DNA of 64,000 nt from a virus. Positions 1 to 10,700 of the stretch are shown piece after piece. The translations under genes were made by a program, and so were the position numbers. The stretch covers positions 43,566 to 107,565 of IMG/VR virus record IMGVR_UViG_3300017963_000208. One strand, given 5' to 3'. How positions within the stretch are numbered: position 1 is the stretch's first letter; each line of letters opens with the position of its first letter. The notes beneath the pieces were generated by a model. The model saw only the letters and a program-made list of their open reading frames with translations, made no database searches and was not told where the DNA came from.

Positions 1-639
1 CTATATGTATTTGATGTTTCCGCAGCTCCGAAGGGCGTATTAGGTAAGTTTTTTGGAAAAGGTGCGGCAGCCGCAGGTGGAGCCGGGAGTCAGATGAGTT
101 TATTCGGAGGAGCAGCGGCTGGCGGAATAATGGGCAAAATGGCTGCCTTCATGATGACTAGTGTGGGAGCTGCTTCTTGGACAGCTATTGCTGGAGTGGT
201 TATTGCGGGTCTTTTGGCTGGTGGAATAATTGGAATTCTGATAGATCACGTAATGTCCAAAATCACTGGAGAAAAGTCCTACTGGATGACAGGAGATGTC
301 GGTCCTACTGGCAGTAGAGTCTCTTTGGAGGGAATGACTCCTGAGCAAAGAAAAAGAATGCATGCTGGTATAGGCCAGGGAGAGGTAAGTATTGCTGGTC
401 GAAAGGTAGACACCTCTGAACTTACTGAACAAACCAAGGAAAGATTTAGAAATCTAGTTTCTCAGGGAGGTATGGTTTCTACAGCTCAGTTGGAGCGGAT
501 ATTGTCAGATATGAAGCTGACAAACGAGGAATTACTAGAAGTCAATAAGATGATGGAGAGGGACTTGAGTAAAGAACCTTTTCAGTCTGTTAATGACAAA
601 CCCAATCAGTGGTCTAATTTTATGGGGCCTAAGACTTAA
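1..639 (+). CDS. Tail tape measure protein, C-terminal end (5' truncated by window)
   Basis: The frame is open from the first base, so this is the 3' end of a longer gene; the ATG at 94 is internal to an uninterrupted frame and is probably not the start. The visible 212 residues contain Gly/Ala-rich hydrophobic stretches between about residues 17 and 80, then a charged, helical tail. Hydrophobic segments near the end, and a position directly before the tube, hub and spike genes, fit the tape measure protein that sets tail length and enters the host membrane during injection. The family call rests on position and composition, not on a diagnostic motif. The next gene starts 2 bases after its stop. 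Confidence 0.55.
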   Translation, partial: LYVFDVSAAPKGVLGKFFGKGAAAAGGAGSQMSLFGGAAAGGIMGKMAAFMMTSVGAASWTAIAGVVIAGLLAGGIIGILIDHVMSKITGEKSYWMTGDVGPTGSRVSLEGMTPEQRKRMHAGIGQGEVSIAGRKVDTSELTEQTKERFRNLVSQGGMVSTAQLERILSDMKLTNEELLEVNKMMERDLSKEPFQSVNDKPNQWSNFMGPKT

Positions 640-641
640 TT

Positions 642-1364
642 ATGCGAAAATTTACCTCATACACTTCTAAGCCTTCCCTTCTAAAAGCCTTCCTAGTTCC
701 AGTAGAGGCTAAGAATAATAGGATTCCTGTCAATCGTCAGGACCAAAATATCCTCGAATTGGGACAGTTTTATCTTAATCCAACTACTTGGAATGACAGT
801 AAAGAAACCAAGTGGGTAAAACATATGGTTCCAGGTATGAGTGACCCTCATCAACAGTGGGTTGCTGGTGGTCCCAGAACTATTACGTTTGAGGCTCTAG
901 TGACTCGGGATGTATCATCTAGTGAATCCAAGAACAAAAAAGATAAAACTTCAGTAATTAATACCAGTAGAAAAAACTCAGTAGTTGCGGGTATTGCTTC
1001 AGCAGTACAGCAGATAGAAGGACTTACATCCTCAGAGGCTATCTTACAGCAGGGCGAGCGAGAAGGTTCCTTTTTGAACCTCGATATTACTGAAAAACTT
1101 AATTATTATCGTAGTTTACTTTATCCTAATGTGGTTTCTTCTGCGAATAGAGTTTCTAGTCCACCCAATCTGGTAAGACTTATAGTGGGAAGTACTTTGG
1201 GACAGAGAACCCAAACAGCCCGATTTGTAGTAGACAAAATAGAAATTAGAGTAACCAAACAGTTTCCGGACCTTAGACCCATGGAAGCTGTGGTTGTGTT
1301 TACTCTCACCGAGTTTGTTGATAGACCTTTATCTTCTAAAAATGATATTCTTACGGACGTATAA
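642..1364 (+). CDS. Contractile tail tube-end / LysM-type baseplate protein
   Basis: This 240-residue protein resembles the N-terminal domain of contractile injection system tube-end proteins, which connect the tail tube to the hub. The supporting pattern is an aliphatic start, LGQFYLNPTTWNDSK near residue 40, and GGPRTITFEALVTRD near residue 77, which matches the family's 'NPsxw..gg..xltfexlvd' layout. A short polar insert follows (about residues 92-110). The LysM-like part of the usual protein seems to be in the next gene, whose ATG overlaps this stop by one base (TAATG). It acts in the assembled virion between tube and baseplate hub. The family assignment is by pattern recognition only. 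Confidence 0.6.
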   Translation: MRKFTSYTSKPSLLKAFLVPVEAKNNRIPVNRQDQNILELGQFYLNPTTWNDSKETKWVKHMVPGMSDPHQQWVAGGPRTITFEALVTRDVSSSESKNKKDKTSVINTSRKNSVVAGIASAVQQIEGLTSSEAILQQGEREGSFLNLDITEKLNYYRSLLYPNVVSSANRVSSPPNLVRLIVGSTLGQRTQTARFVVDKIEIRVTKQFPDLRPMEAVVVFTLTEFVDRPLSSKNDILTDV

Positions 1365-1681
1365 TGGCAAATTTTAGACCTGGCTCTAGATATACCAATG
1401 GAACCTTCACTCTGAATCCAGAAGATGAAGAATTCTTAATACTTAGAGAAAACCTAGAAATCCCGGAATCTAGCGAAGACATATTCTTTGTCGTAGAAGG
1501 CGAGCACATTTACCGTCCTGAAACCATAGCGGTTGAGGTCTATGACCGTCCTGAACTGTGGTGGGTAATTGCAGACATCAATAATATTAGAGAGCCTTTA
1601 TTTGACCTAGAGGTAGGACAGGAACTTAGAATTCCTCCTTTGGCCGTTGTATTAGAAGCCTTAGATATTATCAATAAGTAA
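1364..1681 (+). CDS. Baseplate wedge protein, gp53-like with LysM-type end
   Basis: This 105-residue protein carries the signature of T4 gp53-like wedge proteins: a 'SRYTNG' start, an acidic middle, EHIYRPETIAVEVYDRPELW near residues 50-68, and a LysM-like end (GQELRIPPL, near residue 90). In this family the protein clamps the wedges around the hub. The single-base overlap with the upstream gene suggests coupled translation. Length is typical of the short phage versions. Confidence 0.75.
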   Translation: MANFRPGSRYTNGTFTLNPEDEEFLILRENLEIPESSEDIFFVVEGEHIYRPETIAVEVYDRPELWWVIADINNIREPLFDLEVGQELRIPPLAVVLEALDIINK

Positions 1682-1686
1682 GGATT

Positions 1687-3396
1687 ATGCTAGCTGATTT
1701 AAATGAAATGACAGCCCCTTATTTTGAGGTTAGAGTAGGTCCCCCCTACGCCACTAGCGACCAATTAGTGTTACTCCCTCCTTATCTTCACAAGCTCATT
1801 CATGTTTTTGAGTATAGGGAAGTAGTAGACGGAGGCAAGGAATCTGCTAGCCAAGTCCGTATTTTGGTATATGAAGATAAAAATCAATCTGGTTCAGTCT
1901 TAGATTTGACCTTTGATAATCAAGCTGGTGTTAAATCCCTGACCAAAGAAGAGGTTAGACAGGGTAGGGTACTAGCAGACAAAATTAGAGAAGAAGAAGA
2001 AATTCTTGCAAATATCTCTCTTGCTGACCAAAAAAAGAAAGAGGCTCAGGCTAAGAGAGTGGTAGAGCTTCGTAAAGAGCAGGCAGAACTAGCTTCCCAA
2101 GCCAGATTTGTTTTCCAAGAGAGAAATACTATAGAAGTTACCTGGGGTTACAGAAATACCGGTAAGCACGTTGACCTTAGCCCCAGAACTGCTAGAGGTG
2201 AAATACTTCAGATTAGGCAAAGATTCTCTAATGCTGATATCCCCGTTACTGAGGTACTGGCTGTAGACCAGGGCTTAGGAGAAATGTCAAAGATTTATCC
2301 CCAGGAAGCTGTAAATTTTACTGTAGGTAAGGTTAGACAGCTCTTAAAGGATAAGGTCATTCCTAATAGTGCTCAACCGGGGTCTAGTATAGATGAGGAC
2401 AAAAGAAAAGACACCGCTCCAGCACGAGTAGACCACCTTTTACAAGCTATCACCTATGGTGGATTCTTAAAAAATATAGACCTACGTTTATATTTGACTC
2501 CCGAGGAATTGAATCTGGACATCCAAGATGAGCGGAGTGGCAGAGTTTGGGGACTAGGTACTAACCTACACGGATTTATTAGTGAACTTGCTGAAAAGTT
2601 ATTTGCCCACTATTACATTACAACTGAGGGCAAAAATAACACTACCGTCATAAACTTTGTTTCTAGACGTAAATTTGAATCAGAGGCAGCTTTCCACTTT
2701 ATGTGGAAGGTGGGGCAAAGTGACCGAGGTATTGAGACCAAAGATAAACAGACTGTTTATAATACTGTCAAAAGTGTCGATTTGGCTCTTTATCCCAAGG
2801 GAGGTTCTGGAGCTAGTTCTTCCGGTATTTGTGGAATAACTAAGAAGCCTACAGGTCACATTGCTGGAGCTTCAGTGATTTTCTCGCCCAGGCACGGTGA
2901 ATTAAAGGAACTTAGAGAGCAGTTAAAAAGAGAGAACAAGAAGATAAAAGCCCAGCAAATGCAGGCTTCTGACCCAAAGAATGCAGAAGTCAATAATTCT
3001 ACAGGGCTATCTACTTATAAAGAAAACTGCGGGTCTAACGACCACGAAGCCTCTGTGGACAGACTAGCTGGTAGAATGGAGAGAAGCCTCAAACTGTCGT
3101 TTCAGACCATTGGAATACCACTTCTGACTCCAGGAACAATTAAAATGTCCAATATAGGTCTCAGGTATTCTGGAATCTATTATATGCTCTCTGTACACCA
3201 CAAAATCACTCCCCAAGAAGGATATATCTGTAACTGCGTGGGTGAATCTAACTCAGTCACCACCGGCGGCACTTCTGTTGAGGGTCCTCCGGTAAGAACA
3301 GATTTAGCGGGTAATGTTAAGCTTCAGCTTAGATCTGACCCTGGTGAAGTGCGTAAAGGTCTGCAACCATTATTCAAGAAAGCCACTAAAAAGTAA
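1687..3396 (+). CDS. Baseplate hub protein, gp27 / late control D-like
   Basis: A 569-residue protein preceded by AAGGATT. Its N-terminal part (about residues 10-170) has the hub-type beta-barrel layout, including 'IEVTWGYRN' at about 154-163. A Lys/Glu-rich helical insert lies at roughly residues 95-140. A second module begins near residue 255 and resembles the second barrel of gp27/GpD. Its place directly before the spike gene is diagnostic, because hub trimers seat the spike at the centre of the baseplate. The stop overlaps the spike ATG by one base. Confidence 0.75.
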   Translation: MLADLNEMTAPYFEVRVGPPYATSDQLVLLPPYLHKLIHVFEYREVVDGGKESASQVRILVYEDKNQSGSVLDLTFDNQAGVKSLTKEEVRQGRVLADKIREEEEILANISLADQKKKEAQAKRVVELRKEQAELASQARFVFQERNTIEVTWGYRNTGKHVDLSPRTARGEILQIRQRFSNADIPVTEVLAVDQGLGEMSKIYPQEAVNFTVGKVRQLLKDKVIPNSAQPGSSIDEDKRKDTAPARVDHLLQAITYGGFLKNIDLRLYLTPEELNLDIQDERSGRVWGLGTNLHGFISELAEKLFAHYYITTEGKNNTTVINFVSRRKFESEAAFHFMWKVGQSDRGIETKDKQTVYNTVKSVDLALYPKGGSGASSSGICGITKKPTGHIAGASVIFSPRHGELKELREQLKRENKKIKAQQMQASDPKNAEVNNSTGLSTYKENCGSNDHEASVDRLAGRMERSLKLSFQTIGIPLLTPGTIKMSNIGLRYSGIYYMLSVHHKITPQEGYICNCVGESNSVTTGGTSVEGPPVRTDLAGNVKLQLRSDPGEVRKGLQPLFKKATKK

Positions 3397-4253
3397 TGGC
3401 CATAAAGTTATTTGATTGGACAGGAGAAACTACTTATCTGGGCAAATCCAAAGGCCTAGTAGTAGATAATAGAGACCCAGACCACAAAGGTAGGATTAGG
3501 GTTCAGAGTCCAGTTTTTGGTATAACTGGTTGGATTCCTTATCTTTCTCCGGACGATGGGTTTTACTCAGTTCCAGACATAGGTAACGTGGTATATTTGG
3601 AGCCGGCTGGCGGAGACCTTAGATTTCCTATAGCAACTGCTCTAATTCATGGTGGAGAAAAAGGCAGTAGAGATATTCCTCCTGACTTTCAGAGAGATAT
3701 ACCTACTAACAGAGGTTGGTTCTCTCCGGGAGAATTGGGTAGTACTGGTAAACCCACTAGTTTGAATAGTGGCCATTCTCTGCAGTTTGATGATGGTTTA
3801 GCCGTACTGGACGATGGAAGTGTCACTCACAGTGCGGAATCTAGAGGGGTTCGTATGACCACTTCTGGAGGTCATGCTCTCCGTATGATGGAAGAGGCCT
3901 CAGATGGAAGTCAAGAAAATCGCGTAGATATTAAGACCTCCAAGGGATTGACTATAGAACTCATTGACGACACAGATGGCTCTGATCCCAATAGAATACG
4001 TATTAAAAATAGTGCTGGCACCATCTTTATCGATATTGATATGGAGAATGATATCATAGAGATAGACGCCAATAATGTGAAAATAGGTACCAATGCTGCG
4101 GAGGCTATTGTAAGAGGAGACACTTTTAGAACTCTCTTTAATAGTCACCGACATATATCGGGTGCTCCCGGAGTTCCTACAGACGTTCCTACTCAACAGA
4201 TGGACCCATCCAGTTCTAATACTCATTTAAGCTCTAAACACAAGGTAGAATAA
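3396..4253 (+). CDS. Baseplate central spike, gp5/gpV (VgrG OB-fold) family
   Basis: A 285-residue spike protein that punctures the host outer membrane. Residues about 15-90 form the OB fold, with VVDNRDPDHKGRIRVQSPVF as the family signature and GNVVYLEPAGGD following. Residues about 150-235 are rich in short alternating I/V/D/N strands that fit a triple-stranded beta-helix needle. The end has the usual HRHISGAP...HLSSKHKVE pattern of phage spikes. No lysozyme domain is present, unlike T4 gp5, so wall cleavage must come from elsewhere. Confidence 0.85.
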   Translation: MAIKLFDWTGETTYLGKSKGLVVDNRDPDHKGRIRVQSPVFGITGWIPYLSPDDGFYSVPDIGNVVYLEPAGGDLRFPIATALIHGGEKGSRDIPPDFQRDIPTNRGWFSPGELGSTGKPTSLNSGHSLQFDDGLAVLDDGSVTHSAESRGVRMTTSGGHALRMMEEASDGSQENRVDIKTSKGLTIELIDDTDGSDPNRIRIKNSAGTIFIDIDMENDIIEIDANNVKIGTNAAEAIVRGDTFRTLFNSHRHISGAPGVPTDVPTQQMDPSSSNTHLSSKHKVE

Positions 4254-4255
4254 TT

Positions 4256-4477
4256 ATGGCTATGACCAAGAGTGATATGGCAGATTCCATTGAAGATGCT
4301 TTGACAGCAGCGGGTATACCTTTTAATATGAGTGCCACTACGGAAAGTGGTAAGAGTATGAGAGAAGTGTTGGAGGCTTTCTGTCAAGGACTTATTGATG
4401 GAATAGTAAATAAGGCTGAAATTACAACCACTTCTGGTGCTCCCGATAGTGAGCACACCGGGAATGTGACAGGATAA
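4256..4477 (+). CDS. Small baseplate-module protein, unknown
   Basis: A 73-residue protein between the spike and the gp25 homologue. It begins with an acidic helix (about residues 5-22) and has a polar Thr/Ser/Gly-rich tail. No domain is recognised. Its stop overlaps the next ATG by one base, so it is translated with the baseplate genes and is likely a minor virion part or assembly factor. That role is inferred from position only. Confidence 0.6.
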   Translation: MAMTKSDMADSIEDALTAAGIPFNMSATTESGKSMREVLEAFCQGLIDGIVNKAEITTTSGAPDSEHTGNVTG

Positions 4478-4866
4478 TGGCTACTAAAAAGTATTTAGGA
4501 AAAGCTTTAAAATTTCCCATAGATACGAAATTCGTACCTGAGGACGGAGTAGACCTAGTTTTACAGGATGTACAACTTTTGTTGCTAACTCGTCCCGGAG
4601 AGAGGGTAATGAGACCGACTTTTGGATGCGGTATAAATACCCGTCTTTTCGATAATTTAGATACAGTAGCTAGCGTAGGTGCGGTAGATATAGCAGAAGC
4701 CATACGGGAGTTCGAACCTAGAGTTAATCTCCTAGAGGTGGTTCCAGTTATAAATAGATCACAAGGTATTGTCTTGTTTAGAGTCAGAATGCTTATTAGA
4801 GACGCAAATGTAGAGACGAACCTAGTCTTTCCTTTTAAGCCTGCATCTGAACTAAGTAACAGATAA
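4477..4866 (+). CDS. Baseplate wedge protein, gp25-like
   Basis: A 129-residue member of the GPW/gp25 family. The diagnostic stretch is LLLTRPGERVMRPTFGCGIN (about residues 37-56), followed by LFD and a helix with AIREFEPRV (about 78-88). gp25 homologues nucleate sheath assembly and join the wedges. It is followed closely by the gp6-like wedge gene, the conserved order in contractile tails. Confidence 0.88.
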   Translation: MATKKYLGKALKFPIDTKFVPEDGVDLVLQDVQLLLLTRPGERVMRPTFGCGINTRLFDNLDTVASVGAVDIAEAIREFEPRVNLLEVVPVINRSQGIVLFRVRMLIRDANVETNLVFPFKPASELSNR

Positions 4867-4876
4867 GGAATAAGAC

Positions 4877-7762
4877 ATGGCTAATTCTTCAATAGATTAT
4901 ATTGCCAAGGACTTTGATTCCATTGTTGACGCTCTGATCACTTTTGCTACAGTCAACTTTGGAGAGGACTCGGCAGGAAACCGACAGTGGACCAACTTCA
5001 ATGAGGACGATTTTAGTCGTACCTGGTTGGAAATAGTGGCCTACGTCGGAGACCTAATTTTCTATTATCTAGATGTTCAAGCTACTCAAAGTAACCTAGA
5101 AACGGCCACCATTCGTTCGGCAGTTCTAGATATAGCTAAACAATTCGGATATATTGTTCCCACAGCTTCTTCGGCTTCTGGTTTAGCTACTTTTACTTTG
5201 AATACTAGCGATACCATTCCCGTGGGATTTAGAGTTTCTGCAGACAATGGGGCAGAGTTTTTCACTACTAGTAGCTCTCCGCAGGCTGGGTCTACTACGT
5301 TAAGTGTGATTCTCCCCGTTATCCAAGGTGAGCAGAGGTCTGAGACCTTTACAGCTAAGGGTGTTCAAAATGAGGAAGTAGTGCTTGGTTTCACTCCTCT
5401 CGTTATTGATACCACTAACTCGGTATCCACTCTCAGGTCTCCAAGGATCACTGTTAATGGCAACTCCTATGATCTAGTAAATACCTTTATTGACAGTTTA
5501 CCCACAGATAGGCATTATAGAGTTGTTACTAATGAGGACGGACAAACAGTAATTCGTTTTGGAGATGGTATTTTTGGAGAGGCTTTGGCTCCCAACGATA
5601 CTATCGTAGTGAGCTACCGCACAGGTGGGGGCACGGTAGGAAATATTCCAGCAAGTACTCTTAATACATTAGTAGACGAAGCCACCTTTATTGATTCTGT
5701 TATAAATACAGAGTCTTTCAGTGGTGGAGCGGATGACCCAACTATTGATAGGTTAAGAGAACTGATTCCGGCTTCTCTTCAAACTTTAGAGAGAGCTGTG
5801 GCCGTAGACGATTATGGTGACATCATTGTTGCCAATTTTAGTAACGTTCTAAAGGCTGCTGCAGAAGAGAATATAACGGACAGCGGAGTAGACGTGGATA
5901 TCTATGTGGTACCGTCTGGAACGACTATCACTCCGATTACCACGAATTTATCTCTTTTTAACAGTATAACTGATTACATAGATAAACGGAAGACAGTCAC
6001 AACCACCTTTAGACTGTTGGATGCGAATGGTGTGGACGTTGACCTTAAGTTAACGGCCTTTCTCCTAGAGGGAGCTTCACGGACTGAGGTAGCTCAGGAT
6101 ATCACCACCGCGTTTACGACCTTCTTTGACCTCTCTGAAGGAGATACTGACGGAGCAGGTACGAAGTTTGGTCAACGAGTACTGCTTAATGACCTCTACG
6201 CTCTACTGGATGATATTGAGGGCATTGAGCGGTTTGAAATCACTAAGTTTAACTATATCCCAAGAATAGAACCCACTACAGCGTCTGGTACTAATTATTT
6301 GCAAAGTGAGGTTGAGGTTCTGACTCCCTCTGAACCGTCTGAATGGTTGGTGGCCTCTGAATACAATGCTGCTTCCCCGGACTACAACCCCTTTACCGTA
6401 TATAAGAGACTTACCGGAACTGTTTCTAACCTGAGTGCGGACAGTTTGGCTGATGATGATTTGAATTTGGCCGTGGTAGAAAGTACAACTTCTGCAGTAA
6501 ATACAGAAGGTTCTAACAACGTAGTTTTTGATAACAGTCGCACCTTCGTAGTAGATGAGTTTGTTGGAGGAGGTTTTCTCCTAGTAGACTCTTCCAACAA
6601 TATTTGGAATATCACTGATAATGATGCTCATTCTATCATATTGGGAGCGAACGCTATTAACAATACTGTGGTTTCGGACGTATCTTCAGGCAGTTACAAA
6701 ATCGTTCGAAGCATGATAGGCCAGAACCTAATCTTTCGTAACTTAGTGTTTTCTAATATAGATTTTAATACACACAATACCCTATATCGAATAGGCTCCA
6801 GTTTTGACCTTGTGGGAACCATCGGAGATGAGTTCAAAATCTCTATTCCCCAAACAAATATTGGAAACTTTGGGGCTCCTGTAACAATTACTGCTTTCAC
6901 GTCAAGTACTCCCACAGCGGGGACAGGAAGAGTGACCTTAGCGGGTAACCCGGACTTGTCATCTGTAACTGTTGGACCCTCTAGCAACTATCTATTAATT
7001 GATAGTAATTCCAATGTATTTGAAGTAATTGCAGTCGATGATATCAATAAAACTGTTGATATTATTCATCAGGCTGGGGTTACTACGGCTCCTACAGTGT
7101 CTGGAGGAAAGCCTGCTTCTTTGGCTCCCAGGTATTATAGTGATGATTCCGAAGTGACCTTTGTCATAGGACAGGGAAATAGAGAGACTGGTATAGGTTT
7201 TCAGGCACGGGGCAATATTCAGACAGTTGACCCGGCTAATATTAGTGACGCTGAAACATTTGTATTGAACGACGGCTCTAACCCTGCGGTTACCTTTGAG
7301 TTCGAAAAGACCGGTGGAGTCGGTGGAGGCAACGTAGCGGTAGACATATCTTCGGCTACGGATGCAGAGGATGTAAGAGATATTATAGTTTCTGCCGTTA
7401 ATGGAGCACCTCTATTAGCTATTACTGCTACTCCTGGTACAGCCACTAATATGGTGATTTTACAAAATGATGCTGTAGGAAGCCAAGGCAATCAGACCAT
7501 AATTAACGGTGTTGCCGATGCAGGGTTTATTACTACGGGCATGACTGGAGGTTTGGATTCGGGTAGTTTGCCTACTCCGGTAATTCCAGCTTCTGGGAAA
7601 ACTTCTACAGACTTAGGTCTGGACACAGACGGCAATGTTATTGATATTTTCGTCTTTAGAGTGTCCGGATATGTTGACGATATTATAAATCTGAGAAAAA
7701 GCGAAATTCCTGAATTTTCAGAAGATAATTTAGAATTAGACCTTAGAGGGGGCGTAGCCTAA
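4877..7762 (+). CDS. Baseplate wedge protein, gp6 / J-like, extended
   Basis: A 961-residue protein with an AAGGAAT ribosome binding site. The N-terminal half (to about residue 490) is a baseplate J / gp6-like protein: YIAKDFDSIVDALI at the start, then a Trp- and Tyr-rich segment, VVSYRTGGGTVGNIPASTL near residue 244, and LERAVAVDDY near residue 305. The C-terminal half adds beta-rich Ser/Thr/Asn/Val segments not present in small J proteins, which may carry surface domains or dock the fibres encoded next. Wedges built from this protein form the baseplate ring. The stop overlaps the next ATG by one base. Confidence 0.85.
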   Translation: MANSSIDYIAKDFDSIVDALITFATVNFGEDSAGNRQWTNFNEDDFSRTWLEIVAYVGDLIFYYLDVQATQSNLETATIRSAVLDIAKQFGYIVPTASSASGLATFTLNTSDTIPVGFRVSADNGAEFFTTSSSPQAGSTTLSVILPVIQGEQRSETFTAKGVQNEEVVLGFTPLVIDTTNSVSTLRSPRITVNGNSYDLVNTFIDSLPTDRHYRVVTNEDGQTVIRFGDGIFGEALAPNDTIVVSYRTGGGTVGNIPASTLNTLVDEATFIDSVINTESFSGGADDPTIDRLRELIPASLQTLERAVAVDDYGDIIVANFSNVLKAAAEENITDSGVDVDIYVVPSGTTITPITTNLSLFNSITDYIDKRKTVTTTFRLLDANGVDVDLKLTAFLLEGASRTEVAQDITTAFTTFFDLSEGDTDGAGTKFGQRVLLNDLYALLDDIEGIERFEITKFNYIPRIEPTTASGTNYLQSEVEVLTPSEPSEWLVASEYNAASPDYNPFTVYKRLTGTVSNLSADSLADDDLNLAVVESTTSAVNTEGSNNVVFDNSRTFVVDEFVGGGFLLVDSSNNIWNITDNDAHSIILGANAINNTVVSDVSSGSYKIVRSMIGQNLIFRNLVFSNIDFNTHNTLYRIGSSFDLVGTIGDEFKISIPQTNIGNFGAPVTITAFTSSTPTAGTGRVTLAGNPDLSSVTVGPSSNYLLIDSNSNVFEVIAVDDINKTVDIIHQAGVTTAPTVSGGKPASLAPRYYSDDSEVTFVIGQGNRETGIGFQARGNIQTVDPANISDAETFVLNDGSNPAVTFEFEKTGGVGGGNVAVDISSATDAEDVRDIIVSAVNGAPLLAITATPGTATNMVILQNDAVGSQGNQTIINGVADAGFITTGMTGGLDSGSLPTPVIPASGKTSTDLGLDTDGNVIDIFVFRVSGYVDDIINLRKSEIPEFSEDNLELDLRGGVA

Positions 7763-10700
7763 TGTCTACTTTGACCATCACTAGACCGCCACAATTTTTA
7801 GATCCCTGGTTTGCAGAAATTGAGCAAGTATGGGACGAACTTGAAGCGGCTACTAACGACCAAGAGACGAGGATTGGGAATCTAGAGATAGCTATAGTCT
7901 CAGATGTGGTCACCTCTCTGTCTGCTCAAGGGGAACCTGCTCTTACAGGTCCTGTTGTTCTAGATAAGGGAGATGATATTACTCTCACACAGGTGGGCAA
8001 TACTATTACCATCGGTGGAGGTACTTTAGACCACGGAAATCTGACTCCTGCTACTCTTTTAGATGATGACCATACCATCTATCTGCTTGCAGATGGTACG
8101 AGATCTCTTACTGGAAATATGAGTCATGGTTTAACCCAGGCTCTAAACTTTAGAGTTGAAGGATTTGCAGTTCCTCCCGCAGCAGGTAACCAGGGACGTT
8201 TAATATTTAACCAAACGACTGGTAGATTAATGATAGACGATGGGTCTGCTTTCATTGATTCTGGTGTTACGGTCCATGCTGACTTGACTGGATTAGGTGC
8301 AGACGACCACACCCAGTACGCAAGAACAGACGGTACCAGAGATATTACTGGAGACCAGACCTATTTACAAGACATTATAGTTACTGGCCAATACCAAGCT
8401 CCCGCCACAGAGACCTGGGAAGCCTATTCACAAGAAGATGATGGAGGTTCTGCTCTAGCATTTCTTATGGATACAGCTAACCTCATGGATACGGCTGGAT
8501 CGCAGGTACTGGCAGTTAGAAATGCAGGAAATGAATTTTTTGCTATACTTAGAGATTCTGACCCGAGCCCCCTGGGGACCTTCTCTGATGAGCATGTAAT
8601 TAAACTTACTGAAAAGACAGGTTCTGATGTAGGTTATTTAGCAATGACTACCGACCCAGCACTGGTTCTACTAGGTGTGGATGGGGTTGCTGTCAATGCT
8701 ATCTCAGTAGATGCTTCTGGTGATTATCTGGGCGCAGTTCAGTTGGATGGTGATGGTCCCACCCACGCTGCTCTTTTGGCTCAAGATTTAGATGGTTCCG
8801 GTTCTCCCAAAGCTGAGGTATCGGCAGAAGATACTATTGGTGGTGGAGAAAAAGCTGAGTTTACAGCTAGTTTAGCTGCTGGCGTTGACCCTCTCGGAAG
8901 GGTTAGAGCTACAAATGGTGCGGTAACTGCTTATGCTGACCATGTATCTCAGCTCGATGGAATTAATCCAGAGGCTTGGGTAAAAAGTACTTCTGGATCA
9001 GAAACTGCTAAAACAGAAGCTAGTTTTGATGGCTCGACGGTCCCTTTTGTGGAGTTAGAAGTCGCAGCCACTGCCGGTACAGATAAGCTTCTGATAAAGA
9101 ACGCTGAATTTGATTTTCAAGTAGATTCTAATTCTGAACTACAGATTAGAGCTGGAGAAGTAGAGGTTTTTGGTACCTTAATTGGTGGCTCTTCCCCATT
9201 CTTAATCGAGTCTAAGGAAACAGACGGAGCTTCGGCTATTGCATTCACCCTAGATACTCAAAACGCTATAGCCAATGACGACGCTAAATTGTTGAGTTTA
9301 CAGACAAATAGCGTTGAGAAAGCATATATAGGTGAGGATGGTAAAGCATGGCTTCCCGGAATTGTCTTGGGACGTCAGACAGGAGATCCTATAAGCAATA
9401 CCGAAGGTGAGGGACTTTATGTAGATAACAACGGTGATCTTCAGTATCATGGACCAAATGATAATCTGGTACAGATAACGGATGGGGATGACCTAGTTAG
9501 TAGCCTAACCTCGGATACCTCTCTTTCGGCTTTTATCGACAGAGATGACGACTCGACTACAGAAACTTTTACTATTTATCATAATACTTTGACTCCCAAT
9601 CCTGGTGACGAATTGCTCCAGGTTAGAGAGAATGGTGAAGTTGAAATATATGGAGGTCCTCTGATTGGTGGTTCGTCTACTTTTGAACTACGGTCGAAAG
9701 AAGCAGATGGAGCCTCAGCGGTTGGATTTACACTAAATACTCAGAATAACTTAGCAAATGCTGCCGCAAAGATTCTTAGCCTCCAGAATAACTCTTCGGA
9801 GAAAGCATATTTCGGAGAAGATGGGAAAGCCTGGGTGCCAGCAGTTGTTTTAGACAGACAATCTAGTGATCCTATTGGCGCTGCAGAAGGGGAGGGTATA
9901 TACTCTGATTCTTCTGGAGACCTTTACTATCACGGGCCTAATGATAATACCGTCCAAATTACTGACGGAGATATCATGGCTGGCAGCTTTGTAACCATCG
10001 TTCAGCCTGGTTCTTCAGCCAGTTCTGAAATACTAGCAGCCATAAACGCTGCAGGAACGGCTGGCGGAGGTATCGTACAACTCCTCGCTGGTACTTACGA
10101 AATTGATAGTGTCATGAATGTGGCAGTAGGAACTAGCAACGTTACTCTACAAGGTGTGGGAGATGCCACAGTACTGGAACACGATGGAGTAATTACGGGC
10201 AACCTATTGCAGTTCACAAGTTTGACAATAGCTAACAATATTAGTATTAACAACGTCACCAAAGGTGACACTTCTATTTACGCTACCACACCAGCCCAAG
10301 CAGGATCAGTTCAAACAGGAGATATCATTTTCTTGAAGGGTACGGATTCTGGCACAGAGATAGACGCAGAAGCACATGAAGCAGCAGCTAATGGTAATGG
10401 TACTACGGGCGAGATTCAATTAAAACGGAATGTACAAAGAACCATGACCTCAGTAACTACTCAGATTTATAGAGGCGGTGAGGGTATAAAGATTCGAGAT
10501 CTCAAATTTACGACCTCTGGAGCAGTTGCAGGCACGGCAGCTATTGAACTAGACCAAACCAAAGATGCTGTTATTGAGAATATAACCATTCAGGATTGGA
10601 TGCTAGCACAAACCAGTGATATGATTACTATGGGTAGTCACGGCATCAACAATTCCTTGCAGGGATGTAAATTTATTGGATGTAATGATGATTGTATTTT

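Noticed and set aside
100-432. 110-residue minus-strand ORF across the tape measure end
   Set aside because: It is a shadow of the plus-strand coding frame, with no ribosome site and unnatural composition, in a region where all genes are on the plus strand.
9181-9972. Possible CRISPR-like or mobile repeats in the fibre gene
   Set aside because: Only two diverged, in-frame copies of a protein domain; no spacers or short identical repeats.
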